From: Hyphomicrobiales bacterium | GTDB lineage: Bacteria; Pseudomonadota; Alphaproteobacteria; Rhizobiales; Rhizobiaceae | Reading direction: 5' to 3' | Length of the DNA: 64,000 nucleotides | NCBI GenBank assembly: GCA_900469625.1 | Contig: UBXV01000014.1 | Location: 152,812 to 216,811, forward strand | In this document: one piece after another, positions 1-5,879 of the stretch | Layout: each line of letters begins with the position of its first letter | Position numbering within the stretch: position 1 is the stretch's first letter | Translations under genes and position numbers: made by a program | Notes under the pieces: generated by a model | The model's database searches: none | What the model was told of the DNA's origin: nothing | What the model saw: only the letters and a program-made list of their open reading frames with translations

Positions 1-56
1 GCGCGCAACGCGGTTGCTTCGGGACCACCGTATCGTGTCAGAACAAACGCCTGCAT
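1..56 (-). CDS. N-terminus of zinc-type alcohol dehydrogenase / quinone oxidoreductase (cut by window edge)
   Basis: Only the first 18 codons lie in the window, reading MQAFVLTRYGGPEATALR from an ATG on the minus strand. The pattern M-x-A-x-V-L-T-R-Y-G-G-P-E is the usual opening of medium-chain NAD(P)-dependent alcohol dehydrogenases and quinone oxidoreductases. No catalytic or nucleotide-binding residue is in view, so the exact subfamily cannot be told. It is followed at a distance by ilvH on the same strand. Confidence 0.6.
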   Translation of the reverse strand, partial: MQAFVLTRYGGPEATALR

Positions 57-180
57 CGTCGTGGAGCTCATCCGGCACCTGGTATCTCTGGGGTTTCTGT
101 CCCTGATTAATCGGCGAGAAGCGCAGGCAAAGTCAACGCAACGAATGGAGTCGATGGCTTCCATCAGGACTTCGCCCTCA

Positions 181-226
181 CCTCATCCGCCCGGTGAGCG
201 ACCCCTCATCCGCCCGGTGAGGGACC
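181..226. repeat. Tandem 23-bp duplication
   Basis: Two adjacent copies of a 23-base unit beginning CCTCATCCGCCCGGTGAG differ at one position. They precede a third, partial CCTCATCCG that begins the mosaic element. It looks like a slippage expansion of the element's outer edge. Confidence 0.75.
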
Positions 227-406
227 CCTCATCCGGCCTGCCGGCCACCTTCTCCCCGCTTGTGGGGAGAAGGACACGCGCGGCAACCAGCGGGCAATGA
301 TACGCCGCCGCCACTGCAGCTATGGCTTTTAGAGGTCAGAAGCGGTGCGGCACACTCGACACTATCCCCTCTCCCCGCCTGCGGGGAGAGGGTTAGGGTG
401 AGGGGC
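225..406. repeat. Rhizobial intergenic mosaic element (paired hairpin ends)
   Basis: The left module is CCCCTCATCCGGCC followed by the hairpin CCTTCTCCCC/GGGGAGAAGG (248-273). The right module is the hairpin CCCTCTCCCC/GGGGAGAGGG (367-392) followed by GTTAGGGTGAGGGGC. The same modules recur near 13.1-13.3 kb and 58.9-59.1 kb. This matches the family of RIME-type extragenic repeats known from Rhizobium and Sinorhizobium. No ORF is present inside. Confidence 0.75.
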
Positions 407-439
407 AGCCCCGGCACGAAGCATAAGGGGCGATCCCCG

Positions 440-482
440 CTAAAAGCACAAAGGCAGCCCCGCGTGATGCGTGGGGCTGCCC
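440..482 (-). terminator. Intrinsic terminator of the ilvI-ilvH transcript
   Basis: Read on the minus strand, a perfect 9-bp stem GGCAGCCCC/GGGGCTGCC with an 11-nt loop is followed by TTTGTGCTTTT. It lies about 70 bases after the ilvH stop codon. Confidence 0.8.
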
Positions 483-549
483 AAGTTTGCTGTGCGATGG
501 TGGCTATGGGCGCAAGGACAACCGGAGCCGCCCTCGCCTGCCCAAAAAA

Positions 550-1122
550 TCACATGCCCTGCGGGCCGCGGTTCATCGCGGCGATGCCGGTGCGGCAGAC
601 CTCGATGAGGCCGAGCGGCTTCATGATGGCGATGAACTGTTCGATCTTCGCCGGCTTGCCGGTGATCTCGAACACGAAGTGATCGATGTTGGCGTCGATG
701 ACCGAGGCGCGGAAGGCGTCGGCGAGCCGCAGGGCCTCGACGCGATGATCGCCCGAGCCGTGCACCTTGACGAGTGCCAGTTCGCGCTCGACCGGGCGGT
801 CATGGCCGAGCGTGGCGGCGCGCACCGTCAGGTCGACGACGCGGTGGACCGGAACCAGCCTTTCCAGCTGGTTCTTGATCTGGTCGAGCACGTGCGGCGT
901 GCCGCGCGTGACGATGGTGATGCGCGACAGATGCGCCGCATGTTCCGTTTCCGAAACGGTCAGGCTCTCGATGTTGTAGCCTCGGCCGGAGAACAGGCCG
1001 ATGACCCGGGCGAGAACGCCCGGTTCGTTGTCGACGAGAACCGAAAGCGTGTGCGTTTCGGCGACTTCGGTTTCCTTGGCGATGAAATAGGCGGAACCGG
1101 TCGGTTGAAGGTGTGCGCTCAT
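550..1122 (-). CDS. ilvH: Acetolactate synthase regulatory (small) subunit
   Basis: Regulatory subunit of acetohydroxyacid synthase, the first common enzyme of valine, leucine and isoleucine synthesis; it confers valine feedback inhibition. The 190-residue product has an N-terminal ACT domain (THTLSVLVDNEPGVLARVIG, about residues 23-42, then GYNIESLTV) and the usual C-terminal domain ending near QGM. The ATG chosen (MSAHLQPTG) has AGGAA just upstream; a longer reading frame exists but would run into ilvI. It lies 22 bases downstream of ilvI on the same strand and is surely cotranscribed with it. Length matches rhizobial IlvH/IlvN. Confidence 0.96.
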   Translation of the reverse strand: MSAHLQPTGSAYFIAKETEVAETHTLSVLVDNEPGVLARVIGLFSGRGYNIESLTVSETEHAAHLSRITIVTRGTPHVLDQIKNQLERLVPVHRVVDLTVRAATLGHDRPVERELALVKVHGSGDHRVEALRLADAFRASVIDANIDHFVFEITGKPAKIEQFIAIMKPLGLIEVCRTGIAAMNRGPQGM

Positions 1123-1144
1123 TTTGTTGTTTCCTGTCCCTATC

Positions 1145-2923
1145 TCAAACCAGCTGGCGGCCCTTGGCGTCGATCGCGTTGGCGACCGCTTCGTCCGTGG
1201 CCTCATCCGGCAGCAGCATCTCGTTGTGCGCCTTGCCCGACGGGATCATCGGGAAGCAGTTGGCGAGGTTGGCAACGCGGCAATCGAAGATGACGGGCGC
1301 CGGCGTGTCGATCATCTTGCGGATCGCCGCATCGAGTTCGCCGGGCTTGTCGCAGCGGATGCCGACGCCGCCATAGGCTTCGGCCAGCTTGACGAAGTCG
1401 GGCATCGCCTCGGTGTAGGAGTGCGACAGGCGGTTGCCGTGCAACAGCTGCTGCCACTGGCGCACCATGCCCATGTACTGGTTGTTGAGGATGAAGATCT
1501 TGACCGGCAGGCCGTACTGGACGGCGCAGGACATTTCCTGGATGCACATCTGGATCGAGGCATCGCCGGCGATGTCGACGACGAGGCTGTTGGGATGCGC
1601 GACCTGCACGCCGATGGCGGCCGGGAAGCCGTAGCCCATGGTGCCGAGACCACCCGAGGTCATCCAGCGGTTCGGCTCCTCGAAGCCGAAGAACTGGGCA
1701 GCCCACATCTGGTGCTGGCCGACTTCGGTGGTGATGTAGGTATCGCGGCCCTTGCTCAGCTCATAGAGCCGCTGGATCGCGTATTGCGGCATGATGACGT
1801 CGTCATTGGCGGCATAGGCGAGCGAATTGCGCGCGCGCCACTTGACGATGCCTTCCCACCATTCGGCAAGCCGCGCCTTGTCGTCGGCCTTCTTGGCCGC
1901 GCGCCACAGGCGAACCATGTCTTCGAGAACCGAGCCGACATCGCCGAGGATCGGCACGTCGACGCGCACGTTCTTGTTGATCGACGACGGGTCGATGTCG
2001 ATGTGGATCTTCTTGGAATTGGGCGAAAAGGCGTTGAGGCGGCCGGTGATGCGGTCGTCGAAGCGCGCGCCGATGCAGACCATGACGTCGCAATCATGCA
2101 TCGCCATGTTGGCTTCGTAGGTGCCGTGCATGCCCAGCATGCCGAGCCAGTTCTTGCCGGAAGCCGGATAGGCGCCGAGCCCCATCAGCGTCGAGGTGAT
2201 CGGGAAATTGGTGAGTTCGACCAGCTCGCGCAGCAGCGTCGAGGCCTGCGGGCCGGAATTGACGACGCCACCACCGGAATAGATGATCGGACGGCGGGCC
2301 GTGCGCATCAGTTCGACGGCTTCCTCGATCTTCTTCAGATCGCCCTGCGTCTTCGGCTGATAGCTCTTCTGGGCCGGAACGGCCGACGGCGGCGTGTAGG
2401 TGCCGGTCGCAAACTGCACGTCCTTCGGAATGTCGACGACGACAGGGCCCGGACGGCCCGACTGCGCGATGCGGAAGGCCTCATGGATGATGCGGGCGAG
2501 ATCGTTGACGTCGCGAACCAGCCAGTTGTGCTTGGTGCACGGACGGGTGATGCCGATCGTGTCGCATTCCTGGAAGGCGTCGGAGCCGATCAGCGAGGTC
2601 GGAACCTGGCCGGAGATGCACACGAGCGGGATGGAATCCATCAGCGCGTCCTGCAGCGGCGTGACCGCATTGGTGGCGCCGGGACCGGAGGTCACCAGCA
2701 TGACGCCGACCTTGCCGGTCGAGCGGGCATAACCTTCAGCCATGTGGCCGGCGCCCTGCTCGTGGCGAACGAGGATGTGCTGGATATCCTCCTGCTGGTG
2801 GATTTCGTCGTAGATCGGAAGCACGGCGCCACCGGGATAGCCGAAGATATGCTCGACGCCATTGTCCTTCAGTGCCTGGAGAACGATCTCCGCGCCTGTC
2901 ATCTGGTTTTCTGTACCGCTCAT
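1145..2923 (-). CDS. ilvI: Acetolactate synthase catalytic (large) subunit
   Basis: Thiamin-diphosphate enzyme that condenses pyruvate to acetolactate, or pyruvate and 2-oxobutyrate to acetohydroxybutyrate. The 592-residue protein shows the N-terminal FGYPGGAVLPIYDE segment, the catalytic glutamate in RHEQGAGHMAEG (Glu55), and the ThDP/Mg motif GDAS...NNQYMGMV near residues 450-480. The start MSGTENQMTG is preferred because a transcription terminator and a leader ORF sit directly upstream; the longer frame would read through both. First gene of the ilvI-ilvH operon, controlled by the attenuator described separately. Length and motifs are normal; the symbol could equally be ilvB. Confidence 0.96.
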   Translation of the reverse strand: MSGTENQMTGAEIVLQALKDNGVEHIFGYPGGAVLPIYDEIHQQEDIQHILVRHEQGAGHMAEGYARSTGKVGVMLVTSGPGATNAVTPLQDALMDSIPLVCISGQVPTSLIGSDAFQECDTIGITRPCTKHNWLVRDVNDLARIIHEAFRIAQSGRPGPVVVDIPKDVQFATGTYTPPSAVPAQKSYQPKTQGDLKKIEEAVELMRTARRPIIYSGGGVVNSGPQASTLLRELVELTNFPITSTLMGLGAYPASGKNWLGMLGMHGTYEANMAMHDCDVMVCIGARFDDRITGRLNAFSPNSKKIHIDIDPSSINKNVRVDVPILGDVGSVLEDMVRLWRAAKKADDKARLAEWWEGIVKWRARNSLAYAANDDVIMPQYAIQRLYELSKGRDTYITTEVGQHQMWAAQFFGFEEPNRWMTSGGLGTMGYGFPAAIGVQVAHPNSLVVDIAGDASIQMCIQEMSCAVQYGLPVKIFILNNQYMGMVRQWQQLLHGNRLSHSYTEAMPDFVKLAEAYGGVGIRCDKPGELDAAIRKMIDTPAPVIFDCRVANLANCFPMIPSGKAHNEMLLPDEATDEAVANAIDAKGRQLV

Positions 2924-2976
2924 TGACTTGCTTCCGTCCCTTTTCCCAGTTGGGTGCTTAGCTTGTTTGAAGGCAT

Positions 2977-2999
2977 AAAAAAAGGCCCCGTCAGGAGCC
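2977..2999 (-). terminator. Attenuator terminator before ilvI
   Basis: On the minus strand GGCTCC-TGAC-GGGGCC forms a 6-bp stem (one G-U pair) followed at once by seven T residues. It lies between the leader peptide ORF and the ilvI start codon, which is where an attenuator terminator belongs. Its strength should depend on whether the upstream stems form first. Confidence 0.85.
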
Positions 3000-3006
3000 T
3001 CGTTTA

Positions 3007-3054
3007 GCGCATGGGTGGCTATCGCCGGATGGTTACACCATCCTGCCCATGCGC
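3007..3054 (-). promoter_or_regulatory. Attenuator hairpin enclosing the leader stop codon
   Basis: In the minus-strand RNA, GCGCATGGG (3046-3054) can pair with CCCATGCGC (3007-3015), and inside it GGATGGT pairs with ACCATCC across the leader ORF's TAA. A ribosome stalled on the Ile-Leu-Val codons or reaching the stop would change this folding, and so the choice of the downstream terminator. The exact antiterminator pairing is inferred, not established. Confidence 0.7.
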
Positions 3055-3089
3055 CGTCCCACCACAAGAATAATCGCAAAATTTATCAT
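3033..3089 (-). CDS. ilvL: ilv leader peptide (18 aa)
   Basis: The ORF encodes MINFAIILVVGRRMGRMV and stops with TAA inside the attenuator hairpin. Seven of its 18 codons are Ile, Leu or Val, with a core run Ile-Ile-Leu-Val-Val, the amino acids made by the downstream enzyme. This is the signature of ribosome-dependent attenuation as known for enterobacterial ilv and predicted for other proteobacteria. No Shine-Dalgarno sequence precedes the ATG; the promoter spacing suggests the transcript starts only a few bases before it, so translation may be leaderless. Function is inferred from composition and position. Confidence 0.8.
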   Translation of the reverse strand: MINFAIILVVGRRMGRMV

Positions 3090-3097
3090 GGGACGAT

Positions 3098-3126
3098 TTG
3101 ATAAACACAAAGCGCTAAAGCGTCAA
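3098..3126 (-). promoter_or_regulatory. Candidate ilv promoter
   Basis: On the minus strand TTGACG is followed after 17 bases by TATCAA, a fair sigma-70 type match. The expected start point is 5-8 bases beyond, only 1-4 bases before the leader ATG. Confidence 0.6.
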
Positions 3127-3300
3127 CGCTTTTTCCGGCAGATATCGGATCGCCCGCTTGCCCGCCGGCACGACGCCCGGTGCGCCTTCACGCCACCGGC
3201 GACAATCCACTCCGTTTACCATGTTGATCCACATAAATTTAAGGGGGTCTGGCGAAGATGACCGTGCTGCATGATGCAGCGCTAAAGACAAGGCAATGAT

Positions 3301-3399
3301 ATGCTTGACCTCACCGTCCTCTCGCCGCTGGTGATCAGCGCGGCCGCAATCTATCTCTTCTTCCGCTGGGTCGTGTTCGACATGAACTCCCACCAATAG
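3301..3399 (+). CDS. Putative 32-residue membrane protein
   Basis: An ATG-to-TAG ORF encodes a peptide with one strongly hydrophobic segment, VLSPLVISAAAIYLFFRWVV (residues 6-25), and a polar tail DMNSHQ. AAGG lies about seven bases before the ATG. It stands divergent from the ilv promoter region and convergent with the MFS gene. I do not recognise a family. A single TM helix in so short an ORF with a plausible ribosome binding site makes a small membrane protein credible but unproven. Confidence 0.4.
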   Translation: MLDLTVLSPLVISAAAIYLFFRWVVFDMNSHQ

Positions 3400-3513
3400 A
3401 GCGGTTGTCCCGGCCCCGGCCGCTTTCGCCACCATCCCCTTTGATCGCCGAGCAGCTTTTCCCGTTGCGCGCGACCTTGCCCCCGCTGCCTGCTCCGGCC
3501 GATGGCGCGGCGC

Positions 3514-4731
3514 TCACTGCGCCGGCGCAGGTACCGGAACGGCTTTTGGGAAGGGCTTGAAGGTCAAGGCGATCAGGAATGCACCAATGCCGATGCCCCA
3601 GGCACCGATGTAGAGCCAGGCGTAACTGGCGAAGGCGTCGTAGATCAGACCGCCGGCCAAGGGTCCGGTCGCCATGCCGAGGCTCCCTGCCATGGCCGTG
3701 CCACCGATCACCGTCCCCATCATCCGCTGCGGAAAGTTCTCGCGTGCCAGCACGGCGTAAAGCGGCATGATGCCCGCATAGATGAAGCCGAACAGGGCCG
3801 CTACCGCATAGAACGCTCCGAGTGCACTGACGAAGACATAGGCAAGCGCTCCAAATGCCTGGATCAGCAGACCCAATACCAGGATGCGCTTGGCTCCGAA
3901 CCGGTCGCCGAGCAAACCGAAGGCGACGCGGCCGCCCATGCCTGCGAGGCCTTCGACGCTGTAGATTGACACGGCAGCGATCATCGGGATGCCGCAGGTG
4001 ACTGCATAGCTGACCGTGTGGAAGATCGGCCCCGAATGGGTGGCGCAGCAAAAGAAGTTCGTCAGCAGAAGAACGATGAACTGCGGAGACCGCACGGCCT
4101 GACCGACCGATATTGCCGACTGAGGTCCGCTATCCATCGATGTATCGGCGCCTCGATTGTCCTGAACCGGCGGGCGGCGCACCAGCAGCGTCGTCGGTAT
4201 CATCACGACGGCGACGATGACCGCGATGATCTGCAGCGCCGTTCTCCAGTCGTAGACGGAGACGAGCCAGGCCGCCAGCGGCGACATGGTCATCGGCGCC
4301 ATGCCCATGCCGGCAGAAACCAGCGATACCGCCAGGCTGCGATGGGTATCGAACCAGCCGGTGACGCAGGCCATCATTGGCGCGAAAACGGCAGCCGTCG
4401 CCGCGCCGACGAGGAGGCCGAAGACGATCTGAAACTCGATAAGCGATGTCGCCCGACTTGCCAGAAACAGACTGCCGGCAAGTATGACCGATCCGATCAG
4501 CACGATCAGTCGCGCTCCGAGCCTGTCCGAAAGGCTACCCCAGGCGATGCTCGCCACCGCCATGGACAAGAAACCCACCGTCATTGCGCTGGAAACGCCG
4601 GTCACCGACCAGCCGGTATCCTCAGAGATCGGCCGAAGAAACACGGGCAGAGAGAACATTGCGCCGATGGCGACACAGCCCAAAAGGCCTCCCGCGGCGA
4701 CGATCACCCAGCGATATCCGGTATTACGCAT
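3514..4731 (-). CDS. MFS transporter
   Basis: A 405-residue inner-membrane carrier of the major facilitator superfamily with about 12 hydrophobic helices. The loop between helices 2 and 3 has the MFS signature in GSLSDRLGARLIVLIG, and a related GLLGDRFGAKRILVLG occurs at the same place in the second half, showing the internal duplication. Start MRNTGYRW is preceded by GAGGAG. The layout resembles the oxalate/formate or monocarboxylate branch, but the substrate cannot be read from sequence. No partner gene lies in the same transcript. Confidence 0.88.
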   Translation of the reverse strand: MRNTGYRWVIVAAGGLLGCVAIGAMFSLPVFLRPISEDTGWSVTGVSSAMTVGFLSMAVASIAWGSLSDRLGARLIVLIGSVILAGSLFLASRATSLIEFQIVFGLLVGAATAAVFAPMMACVTGWFDTHRSLAVSLVSAGMGMAPMTMSPLAAWLVSVYDWRTALQIIAVIVAVVMIPTTLLVRRPPVQDNRGADTSMDSGPQSAISVGQAVRSPQFIVLLLTNFFCCATHSGPIFHTVSYAVTCGIPMIAAVSIYSVEGLAGMGGRVAFGLLGDRFGAKRILVLGLLIQAFGALAYVFVSALGAFYAVAALFGFIYAGIMPLYAVLARENFPQRMMGTVIGGTAMAGSLGMATGPLAGGLIYDAFASYAWLYIGAWGIGIGAFLIALTFKPFPKAVPVPAPAQ

Positions 4732-4926
4732 CTGGCATCTCCTCGCACGTCCATCGACAGCTGTTCTTCGAATGGCCCAACGGCCCTCGGCACAAGGACG
4801 TTTACGGGCTCGCACATCCGACAAGCCGCTCCACTTTTTTAGCCGAACGACGTTCGGCAGGACAGCCGGCCTGCGGCATCGGGATCCGGACGGCAACCCG
4901 ACAGCGCCACGCGCCGGCTGCGCCCG

Positions 4927-5460
4927 TCAAGCCGGCAGGCGCTTGTCGTAGTCCTTCATCAACCGGCTCCAGCCGTCCCAGAAGGCATCCGGCTTCGTGC
5001 CCGTCGCCCGGGCGGCCAGAACATCGAGATGCATGTGCCAGCCGGCCCCGAACATCAGCATGGTGGCGCGGTCGGCGATGCTGCGATGGGTCACGGTCAG
5101 GAGAACCCTGTTGCCCACCGGCTCCAGCTCGAAGGAAACGTCGCCGCTGCCGGCCCAGCTGATCGAGAGTTTTCTTGGCGGGTCGAGTTCGGTGATCCGG
5201 CTTGCCATCCGGTGCTCCTCGGGAAATCCCGCCGGGCGCTCGCCGGGCGGGTCGGTGAGCTCGTCATTGCGCCAGACCAGCTCGACAGGCGCACCGGTCT
5301 TCATCTCCATGGTGCCCGACGCCAGCCACTGCGCGCGCAGATCGCTTTCGGTCAGATAGGCCCAGATCCGCTCGATCGGGCCCGGCAACAGCCGCGTCAG
5401 TTTCAACGTATCGGGCTGGCTCAGCACGCCATAGGCGTCGAGGGGGGCGAGATCATTCAT
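4927..5460 (-). CDS. SRPBCC (AHSA1/ATPase-activator type) protein
   Basis: A 177-residue soluble protein of the START/Bet v1-like fold. The opening LTRLLPGPIERIWAYLTESDLRAQW and later ISWAGSGDVSFELEP and GWHMHLDVLAARATG are typical of the activator-of-Hsp90-ATPase-like family. These proteins bind hydrophobic ligands; their substrate is rarely known. Start MNDLAPLDA has AAGGAG eight bases upstream. In related genomes such genes follow an ArsR-type regulator; here only a broken remnant of that regulator precedes it, in the same frame, with two palindromic operators still present. Confidence 0.85.
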   Translation of the reverse strand: MNDLAPLDAYGVLSQPDTLKLTRLLPGPIERIWAYLTESDLRAQWLASGTMEMKTGAPVELVWRNDELTDPPGERPAGFPEEHRMASRITELDPPRKLSISWAGSGDVSFELEPVGNRVLLTVTHRSIADRATMLMFGAGWHMHLDVLAARATGTKPDAFWDGWSRLMKDYDKRLPA

Positions 5461-5697
5461 CTGCTGTCTCCTTGCTGGTCTTGTTGCGCTTCGGTCTAAA
5501 CGTTCTTTGGTATCGACCGGCCCGACATCCGCCCGGCCACTGCTCTTCGAACGATCGGTCGCCATGGGCCGCGGCACCCCCACGCCAAGCACCCCTTCCA
5601 GCCTGTCGAGACAGTCGCTCCAGAAGCGTTCCTGCGCATTGGGCATGTGATCGGGATGAAAGGCGAACATCGGTTTCGGTATCCATAATTCAACCAT
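5461..5697 (-). pseudogene. Probable ArsR-family regulator remnant with internal deletion
   Basis: An open frame starts at an ATG (MVELW) inside the upstream palindrome, as SRPBCC-linked ArsR regulators usually do, and later contains ERFWSDCLDRLEGVLG, which resembles the C-terminal helix of those regulators (pattern FW-x3-LD-x-LE). The winged helix-turn-helix expected between them is absent: only about 20 residues separate the two pieces. The frame then runs without a stop into the SRPBCC gene. I infer an in-frame internal deletion. An unrelated short ORF is the alternative. Confidence 0.45.
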
Positions 5698-5706
5698 TTG
5701 GTTGAA
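5689..5706. promoter_or_regulatory. Palindromic operator 1
   Basis: TTCAACC-ATTT-GGTTGAA is a perfect 7-bp inverted repeat overlapping the start codon of the ArsR remnant. It fits an ArsR-type repressor site. Confidence 0.65.
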
Positions 5707-5729
5707 TGTACGCCTGCGACGCCCGATAG

Positions 5730-5745
5730 TCAACCGATTGGTTGA
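5730..5745. promoter_or_regulatory. Palindromic operator 2
   Basis: TCAACC-GATT-GGTTGA repeats the half-sites of operator 1, with centres 40 bp apart (close to four helical turns). Both sites lie between the divergent SRPBCC and HerA-like genes. Confidence 0.65.
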
Positions 5746-5879
5746 ACGTCTGCATGCATGAGCCCGGCGCCCGTCGGTATTTTGCAGACGATCGTGCGGC
5801 AGCGGCCACCAAACCTCTCCGATATGGGACAAATACCAGAAACCACTTGTTAAATCCCCGGCGCTAACATGAAGGACCG

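Larger units (their letters stand above)
57..549. other. Intergenic stretch with mosaic repeats and the ilv terminator
   Basis: No convincing gene. It holds two hairpin modules of a rhizobial intergenic mosaic element, a short tandem duplication, and a strong terminator for the ilvI-ilvH transcript. The rest shows no coding bias or recognisable signal. Confidence 0.6.

Noticed and set aside
181-410. Possible CRISPR array
   Set aside because: Only two adjacent near-identical units and hairpin modules; no regular spacers and no cas genes.
1124-2926. 600-codon plus-strand ORF antisense to ilvI
   Set aside because: It mirrors the ilvI frame in GC-rich DNA, shows low-complexity Arg/Asp/Val/Gly composition and no family features.
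3115-3435. 106-codon minus-strand ORF upstream of the ilv leader
   Set aside because: It crosses the ilv promoter region and opposes the small membrane ORF; no family features.
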